From NCBI GenBank assembly GCA_013327885.1, contig JABUMY010000019.1:1-64000 (forward strand): a DNA stretch of 64,000 bases, given 5' to 3'. The position numbers were made by a program, and so were the translations under genes. Numbering within the stretch: the first letter of the stretch is position 1; each line of letters starts with the position of its first letter. Origin of the DNA: Flavisolibacter longurius. Its GTDB lineage: Bacteria > Bacteroidota > Bacteroidia > Chitinophagales > Chitinophagaceae. The notes under the pieces were generated by a model that searched no databases, was not told where the DNA came from, and was given only the letters and a program-made list of their open reading frames with translations. Shown one piece after another: positions 35,072 through 45,334 of the stretch.

Positions 35072-36316
35072 TTAATCGTGCCAGGCGTTTTGTGTCAAAC
35101 GAAAAGTTGTCTGTTTTTCTACCTCCGTCGCCAAGTTGCTGATTGCAGGATGGGGTGCCACCTGTTGCAACTGCAGCAATACTGTGTGCATTTCCCGGTG
35201 CAGAAGCCTGTCCTTTTTTCCATAATCCCAAATTGGCAGAAGCACCTGGTCAAGGATCTGTTCTATGGTTGGTTCAGCCGTTGTCAGGCGAAGGTTTCCT
35301 TTTTCGTCGTACGCTGTGGTGGCAGGATGATGTTTCAATCGGAACGCTAAAAGATCAGCCAATGAATGAAGGCTGTTAATGGCTGTACCAGGGTCGTTTA
35401 TTCCGGGGCTTAGTGACCGTAAGGCTACTTCTGTTAGCTGTCGCATGCCGTAAACAAAATTGTCGTCGATGAATTCCTCATTAGTGATAAAGAGGTTGAG
35501 AAAAAGATCTTTCGCAATGTCCTTTTCCATTTGGCGAGAGTCCGTTTCAAGCCTGCCCAAGGGAAGTCCTTCCAGCAGGTATTTGCCCAGGGGGTGAAAA
35601 AGCGAGAGGCGTGCATTGTGTTTTTGTAAGACGGTTAATAAGCTATCACGGTTGAAGCCGGAAAAAACGCCAGAAACCGGCGTGAGTAAAAGTTGGCCTT
35701 GAAAAGACTGCGCTTCTTCGGCAATGGCATTCAACCGGCAAGTAGATTGTAACGCTTTTTTTGTCTGGGTATGAATACGGCTGATGATAATCTCATACTT
35801 CACCGATTGCGTGATATAATGAAGAAAATAAATAAACAGGAAAATATCTCCTACAGTTAATAAGATCAGTAAATAGGTACTCAACGAGGGAACATAGATA
35901 CCAGAATCAATATCGCGAATGGTGCTGAGCAGGAAAAGGGAATACACAATGGTGCCGATGTAAAAGCCAAGAACAACCTGCTGAAAACGGTTTCCGATCA
36001 ATTTATCCAGGATGCGATTACTCATTTGGGAAGCAGCCTGGTTAAGAACAATCATTACCATGGAAAAACTAAAAACAGTGAGTGAAATTAGGCCTGCAGC
36101 AATAGCTGATATGATACTCCGTGCTGTACTGGCATCACGCAGACGCAACATCTTCCAGGTGGATTTGATGTTTGTGCCGAAAGAAGAATAATCGATAGAA
36201 ATCATCAATATGGAAAGACCGACAAAAAATGCTGCAATCAGGGAAGGGTAGAAGGCAATACTGTTTACCATTCGCTTCGTCCTGCCGATCAGCCATTGGA
36301 AAAAACTGGCTTGCAT
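35072..36316 (-). CDS. DUF2254 family membrane protein
   Basis: A 414-residue protein with four N-terminal helices (about 19-41, 62-85, 103-125, 135-158) and a soluble C-terminal half. The stretch STARSIISAIAAGLISLTVFSFSMVMIVLNQAASQMSNRIL and the later GINDPGTAINSL are DUF2254 hallmarks. Function unknown. A short gap to the ion channel gene suggests an operon and perhaps a shared membrane role. Confidence 0.9.
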   Translation of the reverse strand: MQASFFQWLIGRTKRMVNSIAFYPSLIAAFFVGLSILMISIDYSSFGTNIKSTWKMLRLRDASTARSIISAIAAGLISLTVFSFSMVMIVLNQAASQMSNRILDKLIGNRFQQVVLGFYIGTIVYSLFLLSTIRDIDSGIYVPSLSTYLLILLTVGDIFLFIYFLHYITQSVKYEIIISRIHTQTKKALQSTCRLNAIAEEAQSFQGQLLLTPVSGVFSGFNRDSLLTVLQKHNARLSLFHPLGKYLLEGLPLGRLETDSRQMEKDIAKDLFLNLFITNEEFIDDNFVYGMRQLTEVALRSLSPGINDPGTAINSLHSLADLLAFRLKHHPATTAYDEKGNLRLTTAEPTIEQILDQVLLPIWDYGKKDRLLHREMHTVLLQLQQVAPHPAISNLATEVEKQTTFRLTQNAWHD

Positions 36317-36427
36317 GATTACTTTTACAGAAATGGCTTACAAGAATTATGCGAAGTGCATAGTATTTGTACCGATAAGGTGAGAGCAGGAGGCGAGATT
36401 AGCGTAAGATTAAAACTTTTGTAAACA

Positions 36428-38059
36428 ATGTTGAAAGCAGGATTCTTATATACGGTATCGTTAATGGTTGGTTTCTTCCTGTTGGCGGCCTGTAACAACA
36501 TCGATAACACGCTGGAAACAGTAGAAACAAATGAGGCTAGGCTAACCGTGCCCGAACCGATAGAAGCCGTAGAGATGGTTGCTGACCTTTTCCTGGATAG
36601 TACAGCATTGGAAGCATTTATTGCCTCGCATTCCATCGAACCGGAAAAAGCCGTTTATCTGCGTGATTTTTACCAAAGCCGCCAGTACCAGTTTGCCTGG
36701 TTCTCCAAAAAGGGACTGGATGAACACGGCCGTTCTTTCTGGAACCTGCACAATGCCTACCTGAATTATTCACGTGACAGCTCGCATTGGGATAAGCAGT
36801 TGCACAAACAAATGGATTCGCTTGTGAGTAACACGGAGCGTATTGCCTTATCACCCGAAGAGCTGCGTGAACTGGAACTGTTGCTGACGGCGCATTTTTT
36901 TGACTATGCCCACCATGCCTTTGAAGGAAAAATTGACCCGGCCGACCTGAAATGGAACATTCCCCGTAAAAAGATAAATGCTATTGCCTTGCTGGATTCG
37001 CTAATTCAGCGTAACGGCGAAAGGCTTGATACCTGGGAACCGGTGAACCCGCAGTACAAAGCGTTACGCAAAGAATTGATACGGTATTACGACATCGATA
37101 AAGAGGGCGGTTGGCCACAGGTTGTACTGACGGGCAAAAAATTACAGGAAGGCGATTCGGCAAAAGCCGTGACGCAACTAAAGCAGCGCCTTCGTCTTGT
37201 TGGCGATTACCGTCCAAAGGACAATTCGCCTCGGTTTAATGCTGCGTTGAAAGAAGCCGTGCGCCATACACAAAAACGGTTTGGCCTAACCGAAGATGGC
37301 GTGGTGGGACCGGGGACGGTGGCGCAATTAAACAAGCCTGTTTCAGACCGTATCGAGCAGATATTGGTGAACATGGAGCGCATGCGGTGGATGCCCGTAC
37401 AACCGGACAGCAACCTTATCCTGGCCAACATTCCTGATTTTACTCTGCATGTGTTTGAAGATGGCAAACGGGCATTCAGCATGAAGATCGTGGTGGGAAA
37501 AGCCGCCAACAAAACGGTTGTGTTTAACAACCAACTGAAGTATATTGTTTTTAGTCCCTACTGGAATGTGCCGGAAAGTATTGTACGCAACGAAATTTTA
37601 CCTGCCATCAAACAAAACCCCTCTTACCTGGCCAGGCACAACATGGAGCAAACAGGTGTGAGCAATGGTCTTCCGGTCATTCGACAAAGACCAGGCGGCA
37701 GTAATTCACTGGGATTGGTCAAGTTTCTTTTCCCCAACAGCTATTCCATCTACTTTCACGATACGCCGGCAAAATCACTTTTCAGCCAAAGCCAACGGGC
37801 TTTTAGTCATGGCTGTATACGCCTGGCCGAACCTGAAAAACTGGCTAACTATCTTTTGCGCAAACAACCTGACTGGACCGACAGTGCCATTTACAAAGCC
37901 ATGCATGCAGGTACAGAAAAATGGGTAACGCTGGCCGATCCAGTGCCTGTTGCCATTACCTATTTTACGGCCTGGGTCGACAGTGAAGGCGCAATCAATT
38001 TCAGGGAAGATATTTACGGCCACGACAAAGCCCTTGCGGAAAGGCTGTTTAAAAAATAA
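36428..38059 (+). CDS. L,D-transpeptidase (YcbB/LdtD type), lipoprotein
   Basis: A 543-residue periplasmic enzyme that makes 3-3 cross-links in peptidoglycan. An N-terminal lipoprotein signal ends at FLLAAC (Cys22). Residues 60-230 are the scaffold domain, 235-305 a peptidoglycan-binding domain (AKAVTQLKQRLRL, FGLTEDGVVGPGTVAQL), and 330-500 the YkuD catalytic domain with YFHDTP and the nucleophile motif FSHGCIRL (Cys463). This order is that of the YcbB family. It is divergent from DUF2254. Confidence 0.94.
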   Translation: MLKAGFLYTVSLMVGFFLLAACNNIDNTLETVETNEARLTVPEPIEAVEMVADLFLDSTALEAFIASHSIEPEKAVYLRDFYQSRQYQFAWFSKKGLDEHGRSFWNLHNAYLNYSRDSSHWDKQLHKQMDSLVSNTERIALSPEELRELELLLTAHFFDYAHHAFEGKIDPADLKWNIPRKKINAIALLDSLIQRNGERLDTWEPVNPQYKALRKELIRYYDIDKEGGWPQVVLTGKKLQEGDSAKAVTQLKQRLRLVGDYRPKDNSPRFNAALKEAVRHTQKRFGLTEDGVVGPGTVAQLNKPVSDRIEQILVNMERMRWMPVQPDSNLILANIPDFTLHVFEDGKRAFSMKIVVGKAANKTVVFNNQLKYIVFSPYWNVPESIVRNEILPAIKQNPSYLARHNMEQTGVSNGLPVIRQRPGGSNSLGLVKFLFPNSYSIYFHDTPAKSLFSQSQRAFSHGCIRLAEPEKLANYLLRKQPDWTDSAIYKAMHAGTEKWVTLADPVPVAITYFTAWVDSEGAINFREDIYGHDKALAERLFKK

Positions 38060-38163
38060 GCTCGTAACCATTCGAAAAAGTAAGTCGGCATACAAGTTTT
38101 ACCTTATGGCAAGACTAATCATTATAGTCTGCATATTTACGAATTGCAAGCGTTCAATTCTTT

Positions 38164-40335
38164 TTACGCATCTTTCTTCTTATTGAAAATGCCCTTGAAA
38201 AAGTTGCCGACCTTGTTTACATTGTTGACCCCTTCTACGATGGTTTCAGCCAATGCTCCATCTGAGTACTGAATGTCCTCGCGTTTCAGGCCAAGCTCAA
38301 GTTGCTTGGGATAAAGAATGATAAAGCTGTTTTCGGTAAAATACTTTGAAAGGTAGTAAGGAAGCCGGTCCTGCACGGCATGATAAGAAAAATGACCTTT
38401 CCGAGAGGCAACAATAACAAAAAGATCGTTCTGTTTTACTTCCCTGGTCAGCACCAGGAAGTCTTCCCAATTGGCAAATTCAGTGAATGATGTTTTGATG
38501 GAAAGTTTACTTACTGCCTGCATGTCCTTTAGCTCTTTCAGCACAGGCGCAGTGGCGTAAAACACCAGCGAAATACCCGTTTCCTTTGCAATGTTGGCTA
38601 CTTTGTAAAACCAATGCTTAAAGCCCGGTTCCAGCTCAGCTTTTGGTGGTACTACCACCACCATCCGGCGCAAGGTGTTCAGCGGCTGCACAGGCTTGTA
38701 AACATAAACGGTTTCGTAAACACGCCGCATTATCTTTTCGGCAATGGCACCAAAAAAATCACGCTGGCCGGCATTGTGGTGCAAGCCAATCAACAAGTCT
38801 GAAATGCCTTGTTCTTTGATGGTGTAAATAATACCGTTGGCGATGCTGGCATCGTGCCGGGTAAGTGGTAAAATAGTTTGCTCGGTTGCTGTTGCCTGCA
38901 TCACGGCTTTATCCATCATTTTTTTACCTGCCTGTTGCAGCCCCTGTGCGTTGTTTTCATCACTGATGATATGCAGTGCATACACCGGTACCGGGCTTTT
39001 TTTAGGCTTTAACATCAGCCCAAGATCCACCAGGTCGGTGACGGTTTCGGGATAGGCCAGCGAAATCAGGATTTTTTCCGATTCATCAATAATGGCTGCC
39101 TGGTTCTCGTTCTGCAGGGCCAGTTGCTGCGACGCCTTTTCAACAATAAAAGAACTGATGGTACAGGTAACCAGTATCATCACGATGGTGCCGTTCAGCA
39201 CACTTTCATTCAAGAGGCGAATAGGCTCGCCGGTGGCCGTTTCACCAATGATAATGTTATAACCAACCAGCACAACCGCCAGGGTAGCACCCACACGGGC
39301 AGTGCTTAGGCCAAAGATCATGCGCCGTTCCGATGGTGAAAGCTTAAAGGATTTTTGCGTCAGCAGGGCGGCAATAAATTTTGAGCCTACGGCGATAATG
39401 GTCATCACTACAGCAATCAGGAGTGAGTTCCAGTTTGTGAACAAAACACGGATGTCAACCAGCATGCCCACACCAATCAAAAAGAATGGAATAAAGATGG
39501 CATTGCCTACGAACTCGATCCGATTCATCAGGGCCGAAGAGTGGGGGATAAAGCGGTTCAACGTCAAGCCTGCCAGGAAGGCGCCGATGATCGCTTCCAG
39601 TCCTGCCATCTCGGCTAAAAAAGCTCCAAGGAAAACCATTGCCAGCACAAAAATGTATTGCGAGATATTGTCTTCAAAATTTTTAAAGAACCAGCGGGCT
39701 ATCAGCGGAAACAACGTAAATACAATAGCTCCAAACAGCAAGGTGCCGATCACAAGGCGCAACCAGAACGAAGGCCCGATATCGCCCCTTGTGACACCGG
39801 CAACGGTGGCCAAAACCAGGAGCGAAAGAATGTCGGTAATGATCGTGCCGCCGATACTCAGGGTTACGGATTTTATTCTTGCCACTCCGTATTTACTGGC
39901 AATGGGATAAGCCAGCAGCGTATGCGAGGCAAACATACTTCCCATCAGGAGCGACGACTCAATGCTAAACCGGAAAAAGTAATAGATAATAGTTGTGCCT
40001 ACCAGCATGGGAACAAGAAAGGTGAACAGTCCGAATACAAAACTGGCCAGCCGGCTTTTCCGAAATTCCTCCAGGTCAATTTCCAGTCCGGCAGTGAACA
40101 TAATGTATTGAAGGCCTACCGTGCCAAAGAGCACAATGCTGCTGTCGCGGAGAAGGAGGTTGGCGCCGTAGGGGCCAATGATCATCCCGGCCAAAATCAA
40201 CCCAATGATATGCGGCACCTTGATTTTATTAAAAAGTATCGGCGCAAAAAGAATGATAAAAAGTACCAGTGAAAAAATTACCACCGGGTTTTTTAACGGC
40301 AATGAAAAGTCAACGTCGCTGAGTAAAATGATCAT
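38164..40335 (-). CDS. Monovalent cation:proton antiporter (CPA2) with C-terminal stress-protein-like domain
   Basis: A 723-residue KefB/NapA-like antiporter. About 12-13 helices fill residues 12-410 (KVPHIIGLILAGMIIGPYG, SSLLMGSMFASHTLLAYP, and MAGLEAIIGAFLAGLTLN). Residues 430-690 are a soluble region with two universal-stress-protein-like halves (ILISLAYPETVTDLVDLGLML and RMVVVVPPKAELEPGF), probably the nucleotide-sensing regulatory part. It should exchange Na+ or K+ for H+ and help pH and salt tolerance. Ion specificity is not clear from sequence. Confidence 0.92.
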   Translation of the reverse strand: MIILLSDVDFSLPLKNPVVIFSLVLFIILFAPILFNKIKVPHIIGLILAGMIIGPYGANLLLRDSSIVLFGTVGLQYIMFTAGLEIDLEEFRKSRLASFVFGLFTFLVPMLVGTTIIYYFFRFSIESSLLMGSMFASHTLLAYPIASKYGVARIKSVTLSIGGTIITDILSLLVLATVAGVTRGDIGPSFWLRLVIGTLLFGAIVFTLFPLIARWFFKNFEDNISQYIFVLAMVFLGAFLAEMAGLEAIIGAFLAGLTLNRFIPHSSALMNRIEFVGNAIFIPFFLIGVGMLVDIRVLFTNWNSLLIAVVMTIIAVGSKFIAALLTQKSFKLSPSERRMIFGLSTARVGATLAVVLVGYNIIIGETATGEPIRLLNESVLNGTIVMILVTCTISSFIVEKASQQLALQNENQAAIIDESEKILISLAYPETVTDLVDLGLMLKPKKSPVPVYALHIISDENNAQGLQQAGKKMMDKAVMQATATEQTILPLTRHDASIANGIIYTIKEQGISDLLIGLHHNAGQRDFFGAIAEKIMRRVYETVYVYKPVQPLNTLRRMVVVVPPKAELEPGFKHWFYKVANIAKETGISLVFYATAPVLKELKDMQAVSKLSIKTSFTEFANWEDFLVLTREVKQNDLFVIVASRKGHFSYHAVQDRLPYYLSKYFTENSFIILYPKQLELGLKREDIQYSDGALAETIVEGVNNVNKVGNFFKGIFNKKKDA

Positions 40336-40348
40336 AAAGCCCGAATGG

Positions 40349-40933
40349 TTAAGGTTGAACTTGTTTTTTTGTCAGCACAAGCGTGTACAGGATCTTGCAC
40401 TCGCCGATGCGCTCAATTTCACGGGTGCCATCCAAATGGTTTGCATTGGTTAATCGCAGCCGCACAACAATGCGGGTGGCCGGTTGGTTGGGAATGTTTT
40501 CCCGGTTATCAATCAGTTCAAGCGTATTGCCGGTAAACTGGCCGCTGTATACTCTCACCAGTTCGTTGTTTACCATGGCACGGGCCACCACGGTGTTTTC
40601 CTGGTAGGCCAGTTGCCAGGTTTCTGATTTTGTGTCGCCGACGGCTGAACCCGGGCAGGATGTTTCCGTGCAGGTCATGCGTACATCCCAGGTGCCAGGA
40701 AAGGCAGCATTATACAGGGCGGTAGAATCAACCAATTGCGAGCTGTCAATCTTTTGCTCCCGCTTTACCAGTTCCTCTTCTTTTATCTGCAGCGTTTTTT
40801 CTTTCAGCAGGAGCTCCTGCTCTTTTTCATTGAGCCTGGTTTCTCTTTGCTTGATCGCTTCTTCCTGTTTTCGCAGGTCGCAACCCTGCAGCAATGCAAA
40901 TGAAAAGGCCAACAGGTAAAAAAAATACTTCAT
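40349..40933 (-). CDS. Lipoprotein with N-terminal coiled coil
   Basis: A 194-residue protein from ATG 40933. Lipobox is ALLQGC (Cys18). Residues 20-65 are a continuous charged coiled coil (KQEEAIKQRETRLNEKEQE and on). The rest (75-194) is a beta-rich domain beginning FPGTWDVRMTCTETSCPGSAVGD with three Cys, and ending KILYTLVLTKKQ. No family recognised. It follows the antiporter on the opposite side of a 13-bp gap, so the genes could be cotranscribed, this one first. Confidence 0.8.
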   Translation of the reverse strand: MKYFFYLLAFSFALLQGCDLRKQEEAIKQRETRLNEKEQELLLKEKTLQIKEEELVKREQKIDSSQLVDSTALYNAAFPGTWDVRMTCTETSCPGSAVGDTKSETWQLAYQENTVVARAMVNNELVRVYSGQFTGNTLELIDNRENIPNQPATRIVVRLRLTNANHLDGTREIERIGECKILYTLVLTKKQVQP

Positions 40934-41166
40934 TCGGGCTGTTTTGAGGTTGGTAGTACTGAGCGGCAAAGGTGTCACTAAAATTAAAGCAAAGCGGTTA
41001 TTTCGCTCCTGCCATTCTTATTCTAACGGCATTTTAATTCATTCAAAGCCTTTACCATATTTCGCAGTTTAGAAAAGATTTAATAAGAATCTAATACAGG
41101 CTTAATACCCTTCTATGGTGGGCACGGTACCTTGGCTTGCACCGATCTTATCAAAAACAACGCAGT

Positions 41167-43398
41167 ATGAAGAATAACAACCGTCTATTTATCGTATCCA
41201 ACCGGTTGCCGGTTACGGTTCACCAGGAAAGCAACGGTGACGTAGAAATTAAAACATCATCCGGCGGACTCATTACAGCCATGGACAGTTTTCTACAGGC
41301 TGACAACAGCGGCTACTCCGATGTTTATTGGGTGGGTGTGCCGGGCTGCAATCCAACGGCATGGGAAGAAGCCAGCCGTAAGCTGGAAACGTCTATTTAC
41401 ACCTACCTGCCGGTCATGTTGTACAAGGAGCAGTACGAAAAGTATTACAACGGCTTTTCCAATTCTGTTCTGTGGCCCTTGTTTCATTATTTCCCTTCGT
41501 TTGCCGAATACGATCCAGAATATTACGAGCATTACCTGCTAGCCAACGAGCATTTTTTAGAAGTGCTCCTGCGCTATGCACGACCTGGTGATACCATCTG
41601 GATACACGATTACCACCTCTTGCCGCTGGCCGGCCTGCTGCGCAACCGCTTGCCCGATTGTACCATTGGCTTTTTCCTGCACATCCCGTTTCCTTCGTAC
41701 GAGATCTTCCGCATGCTTCCGCGTAAATGGCAGCAGGGAATTTTACAGGGAATGCTCGGCGCCGACCTCGTTGGTTTTCATACCATGGATTACGCCGCTC
41801 ACTTTTTGCAAAGCGTACAGTTGGTGCTGGGCCTCGACAACGACCGGCACATTATCCGCTACGACAACCGGCTGGTAAAGGTGGATGTATTTCCCATCAG
41901 CATCGATTATCAAAAATTCAATTCCGCTTACCGGAATGAAGCTGTGATTTCGCTACGCGAATCGTTGCAGCATAAATTGATCGGGCAAAAGATCCTTTTT
42001 TCGGTTGACCGCTTAGATTACACCAAAGGCATACAAAACAGGCTGCGGGCTTATGAACTTTTTTTGGAAGAAAATCCTGAGTACCGTGGCAAGGTTGTTT
42101 TTATTCTGGTCATTGTTCCTTCCCGTGATACCATCACCAAGTATGCCGAACGAAAGCGCAGCATCGATGAACTGGTGAGCGGCATCAACGGCAGGGTAGG
42201 CGGTGTACATTGGCAACCGATCGTTTACCGGTACAACAGTCTTTCGTTCGACGAAATGATCGCTTTGTATTCGGCCTGCCACCTGGCGCTGATCACACCT
42301 TTACGCGATGGCATGAACCTCGTTGCAAAAGAATTTGTGGCCAGCCGGCAGGATCAAAAAGGCGTACTGGTGCTGAGCGAAATGGCAGGTGCTGCACGGG
42401 AGCTGACCGATGCCATTTGCATTAATCCAAACGACGTGATTGAACTTTCCGGCGCCATTAAAGAGGCGCTGGAGATGCCGGTAGAAGAGCAGCAGCAACG
42501 CATGGCATCCATGCAGCGCAGGGTGGCGCATTACAACGTACAAACCTGGGCGCAGGATTATATCGGGGAGATGAAACAGATCAAGCACAAGCAGGAAAGC
42601 TTCCAGATATTCTTCCTGGATATGCATTCGAAACGTGACCTGCTGGACGCTCACCGGCGGGCAAAAAAGCGCCTGTTCCTGTTGGATTATGATGGCACCC
42701 TTGTGTCATTTGCCGCACAGCCGCAAATGGCGATACCAAGCGGCAGCTTGCTGCAACTGATCGAGTCGCTTTCTGCCAATAGTGAAAACGACGTGTACAT
42801 TATCAGCGGCAGAAGCAGTGCCTGGCTGCAAACATATTTTGGTCACCTGCCGGTATCGCTGGTGGCCGAGCACGGCGCACGTACCAAAGAAAAATCCGGT
42901 GAGTGGACCACTGCCGTGCAAACGCACAGCGAATGGAAGGAGACCATCACACAGGTGATGGAAATGTATGTGCGGCGCTGTCCCGGGTCGACCATTGAAG
43001 AAAAAGAATTTTCGATGGTATGGCATTACCGCAATGCCAACACCGAACAGGGAAAGCTGAGGGCACTTGAACTGATGGGAGAATTGAACGATTATATTCC
43101 CACCCGCAAGCTGCAGGTAATGGCCGGAAACAAGATCGTGGAAGTGCGGAACAGCGGCATCGACAAAGGAACAGCCATTAAAAAAATACTGGCGCAACGA
43201 ACCTATGATTTCATTTTTGCCGCCGGCGACGACAGGACGGATGAGGACATGTTCAAAGTGTTGTCGTCAAAACCAAATTGTTATTCCATCAAGGTGGGAA
43301 CTGATGCTTCTTTTGCCCGTTTTAACCTGCAAACCCCGCAGATGGTCGTTTCACTGCTCGAAAGCCTGCGTCATTTGCAGGTCGCTTCGTTACAGTAG
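41167..43398 (+). CDS. otsAB: Bifunctional trehalose-6-phosphate synthase / trehalose-6-phosphatase
   Basis: A 743-residue fusion. Residues 1-475 are a GT20 synthase (IVSNRLPVTV, SSGGLITAMDSFL, IWIHDYHLLPLAGLLR, FFLHIPFPSYEIFR, DRLDYTKGI, LRDGMNLVAKEFVASR). Residues 500-735 are a HAD phosphatase with nucleophile motif LLDYDGTLVSF (Asp507, Asp509) and the late AGDDRTDEDMF. It makes trehalose from UDP-glucose and glucose-6-phosphate, a desiccation and osmotic protectant. ATG 41167 starts at the family N-terminus. It lies in its own unit and ends in a strong terminator. Confidence 0.96.
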   Translation: MKNNNRLFIVSNRLPVTVHQESNGDVEIKTSSGGLITAMDSFLQADNSGYSDVYWVGVPGCNPTAWEEASRKLETSIYTYLPVMLYKEQYEKYYNGFSNSVLWPLFHYFPSFAEYDPEYYEHYLLANEHFLEVLLRYARPGDTIWIHDYHLLPLAGLLRNRLPDCTIGFFLHIPFPSYEIFRMLPRKWQQGILQGMLGADLVGFHTMDYAAHFLQSVQLVLGLDNDRHIIRYDNRLVKVDVFPISIDYQKFNSAYRNEAVISLRESLQHKLIGQKILFSVDRLDYTKGIQNRLRAYELFLEENPEYRGKVVFILVIVPSRDTITKYAERKRSIDELVSGINGRVGGVHWQPIVYRYNSLSFDEMIALYSACHLALITPLRDGMNLVAKEFVASRQDQKGVLVLSEMAGAARELTDAICINPNDVIELSGAIKEALEMPVEEQQQRMASMQRRVAHYNVQTWAQDYIGEMKQIKHKQESFQIFFLDMHSKRDLLDAHRRAKKRLFLLDYDGTLVSFAAQPQMAIPSGSLLQLIESLSANSENDVYIISGRSSAWLQTYFGHLPVSLVAEHGARTKEKSGEWTTAVQTHSEWKETITQVMEMYVRRCPGSTIEEKEFSMVWHYRNANTEQGKLRALELMGELNDYIPTRKLQVMAGNKIVEVRNSGIDKGTAIKKILAQRTYDFIFAAGDDRTDEDMFKVLSSKPNCYSIKVGTDASFARFNLQTPQMVVSLLESLRHLQVASLQ

Positions 43399-43411
43399 CG
43401 AATCATCACAA

Positions 43412-43438
43412 AAAAAAGCCCGGTGACGGGCTTTTTTT
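43412..43438 (+). terminator. Terminator after the trehalose synthase/phosphatase gene
   Basis: Stem AAAGCCCG / CGGGCTTT with a four-base loop GTGA followed by T residues, 15 bp past the stop codon. Confidence 0.9.
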
Positions 43439-43551
43439 ACTGAAAACAAAAAGAGAAACAAAAAAACTGCACTATGAAAAAGATGTTTGTTTTAGCTGGA
43501 ACGAATTGAAGCAAAATCTTTGCAGATCGCCAATTGCATTCTGACTATTGA

Positions 43552-43791
43552 TTACTTCACTGAAAGCCGGTCCCTTTTTCCCGAACTTTTTACCTCTTGC
43601 TGTAGCATCGCATTCTTCAATGCAATGTTTTCCGAGAGGATTGAATCATTCTGCAACACCAAAACCCTATTGACCGTTTGGGCCTTGCAATTTTGTTGGT
43701 ACAGCAACAGGGCGGCAACCGCAAGAACAAGCACCGTAGCCGATAAAGCATAAACCAACTGAACACCGTATTTAAAAATAAATACCCTCAT
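43552..43791 (-). CDS. Small membrane-anchored coiled-coil protein
   Basis: A 79-residue protein with one helix (12-34, LVYALSATVLVLAVAALLLY) and a soluble tail with a short coiled-coil pattern (VLVLQNDSILSENIALKNAML). It lies 66 bp downstream of the histidine kinase on the same strand, so it may be part of that operon. No family recognised. Confidence 0.65.
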   Translation of the reverse strand: MRVFIFKYGVQLVYALSATVLVLAVAALLLYQQNCKAQTVNRVLVLQNDSILSENIALKNAMLQQEVKSSGKRDRLSVK

Positions 43792-43857
43792 TTCAACTGT
43801 AAATTGACGCCAGTTGTTTAAGATTGGATTAACCGAGAATTAGAAAGTTGTTAGAAT

Positions 43858-45246
43858 TTAAGAACCGCCTGCAACGGGCAGTTCAACCCGGAAGGTAGAA
43901 CCCTCATTTTCTACTGAACGAACCTTGATGGTTCCATTGTGCAACTTGATAATGCGGTAGGAGAGCGAAAGTCCAAGGCCGAAGCCGCCTGTGCCTGCTG
44001 TGTTGCTGCCTTCCACCCGGTAAAAAGGTTGAAAGATGTTGGCTATTTTTTCTTTCGGGATACCGATGCCTTTGTCCTCAATTTCGATGATAACCTGCTG
44101 CTGTCCTGTTCTTAGCCGAACGGTTGCCTGGTGTCCCGGCGTGTATTTGCAGGCATTCACCAAGATGTTTTTAAGCGCCGTTTCCAGCAGCGGCCGGTTG
44201 CCATACACCAGCAAGGCCTCTTCGTCTTCCGGAAGGTCGTCAAAAAGCAGTGTGGCCGAATAGGCGGGATTCATACGTACGATTTGTGCCGGTAACTCCA
44301 GCACGATTTCATCCACCCGTATCGTGCTTAATTCAAGACCACCGGGATTGCCAGAGGCTTTGGCAAAATCAAGCAAGGTCAGCGTAAGGTTGCTCATGTG
44401 CTTTACATCCTGGTAGGTCGATTGAATGACCTTGCGGTATTCTTCGGCTGTGCGTTCCCGTTGCAAGGCAATCTCCAGTTGGCTTGAGATGGATGTCAAC
44501 GGCGTGGAAAGTTCGTGTGAGGCGTTGGAGATAAAACGGCGCTGCATGTCAAAGCTTTCCTGCAGGCGGTTTAACAACTCGTTCAGCGTTTCCGCCAGGT
44601 GGTGCCATTCGTCTTTTGTCTTTCCCGTTTGCAATCGTCGTACGAGGTTATGCGCCGATATGTCGGCAACATCGTGGGTGATCTTTTGCACCGGCCGAAT
44701 CAGGCGACCGGCAAACACATAGCCGGCAGCCAGCACAATCAAATTGCCCGTCAAAAAACTGAGCAAAAGGTTGTTTTTTAGTTTGCTGAGACTCGACAGC
44801 CCGTCTACATCTTCGCCAGCCGAAACCACCACCATGCGGGAATTGTTATCGGCATAATGATAGGCGATGGCTTCCTTACCGTTTTGCAGGAAAAAAACAC
44901 TGCCGGCATAACGGGCATCATCCAGGATGTCGGTGGATACATTGAATTCTTCCGATGCATTGTCCTTGTAGCTGTAAAACCGTGCATTCTGGTAATCGTA
45001 CGCCTGTACGATCTTGTTTTTTAGCGCAATGGTGGTAAACGAATCAATCTGCCGGATCCTTTCCAGGTCAAATATCTCCTGCTGGCTCAGTAACCTTGCC
45101 GTGGTAATGGCCCGGTTGGTCAAACGCTGCTGAATGGTTTGCTGCCGCGAACGAAAAGAGAAAAAATAGATGCCCAGGCAAACAAGACTGAAGATCACAA
45201 ACACCAGCAATGAGAACAGCAAAGTTATGCGTAACCGAACGGGCAT
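43858..45246 (-). CDS. Sensor histidine kinase (HAMP, HisKA, HATPase)
   Basis: A 462-residue inner-membrane kinase. TM1 at 8-29, a periplasmic sensor of about 130 residues, TM2 near 158-180, a HAMP segment, the phospho-accepting His in ISNASHELSTPLTSI (about 243), the N box ILVNACKYTPGH, and G boxes DKGIGIPKEKI and GFGLGLSLSYRII. It pairs with the response regulator 88 bp upstream. The plan resembles CusS/ArlS-like kinases; signal unknown. Confidence 0.94.
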   Translation of the reverse strand: MPVRLRITLLFSLLVFVIFSLVCLGIYFFSFRSRQQTIQQRLTNRAITTARLLSQQEIFDLERIRQIDSFTTIALKNKIVQAYDYQNARFYSYKDNASEEFNVSTDILDDARYAGSVFFLQNGKEAIAYHYADNNSRMVVVSAGEDVDGLSSLSKLKNNLLLSFLTGNLIVLAAGYVFAGRLIRPVQKITHDVADISAHNLVRRLQTGKTKDEWHHLAETLNELLNRLQESFDMQRRFISNASHELSTPLTSISSQLEIALQRERTAEEYRKVIQSTYQDVKHMSNLTLTLLDFAKASGNPGGLELSTIRVDEIVLELPAQIVRMNPAYSATLLFDDLPEDEEALLVYGNRPLLETALKNILVNACKYTPGHQATVRLRTGQQQVIIEIEDKGIGIPKEKIANIFQPFYRVEGSNTAGTGGFGLGLSLSYRIIKLHNGTIKVRSVENEGSTFRVELPVAGGS

Positions 45247-45334
45247 ATGGTACTCGATTGTCTTGTAAAATGGAAGTAGTTACCGTCGGCCATTGCTTTC
45301 ACCAGCATTATTTTTATCAACTAAAAGTGGACAC

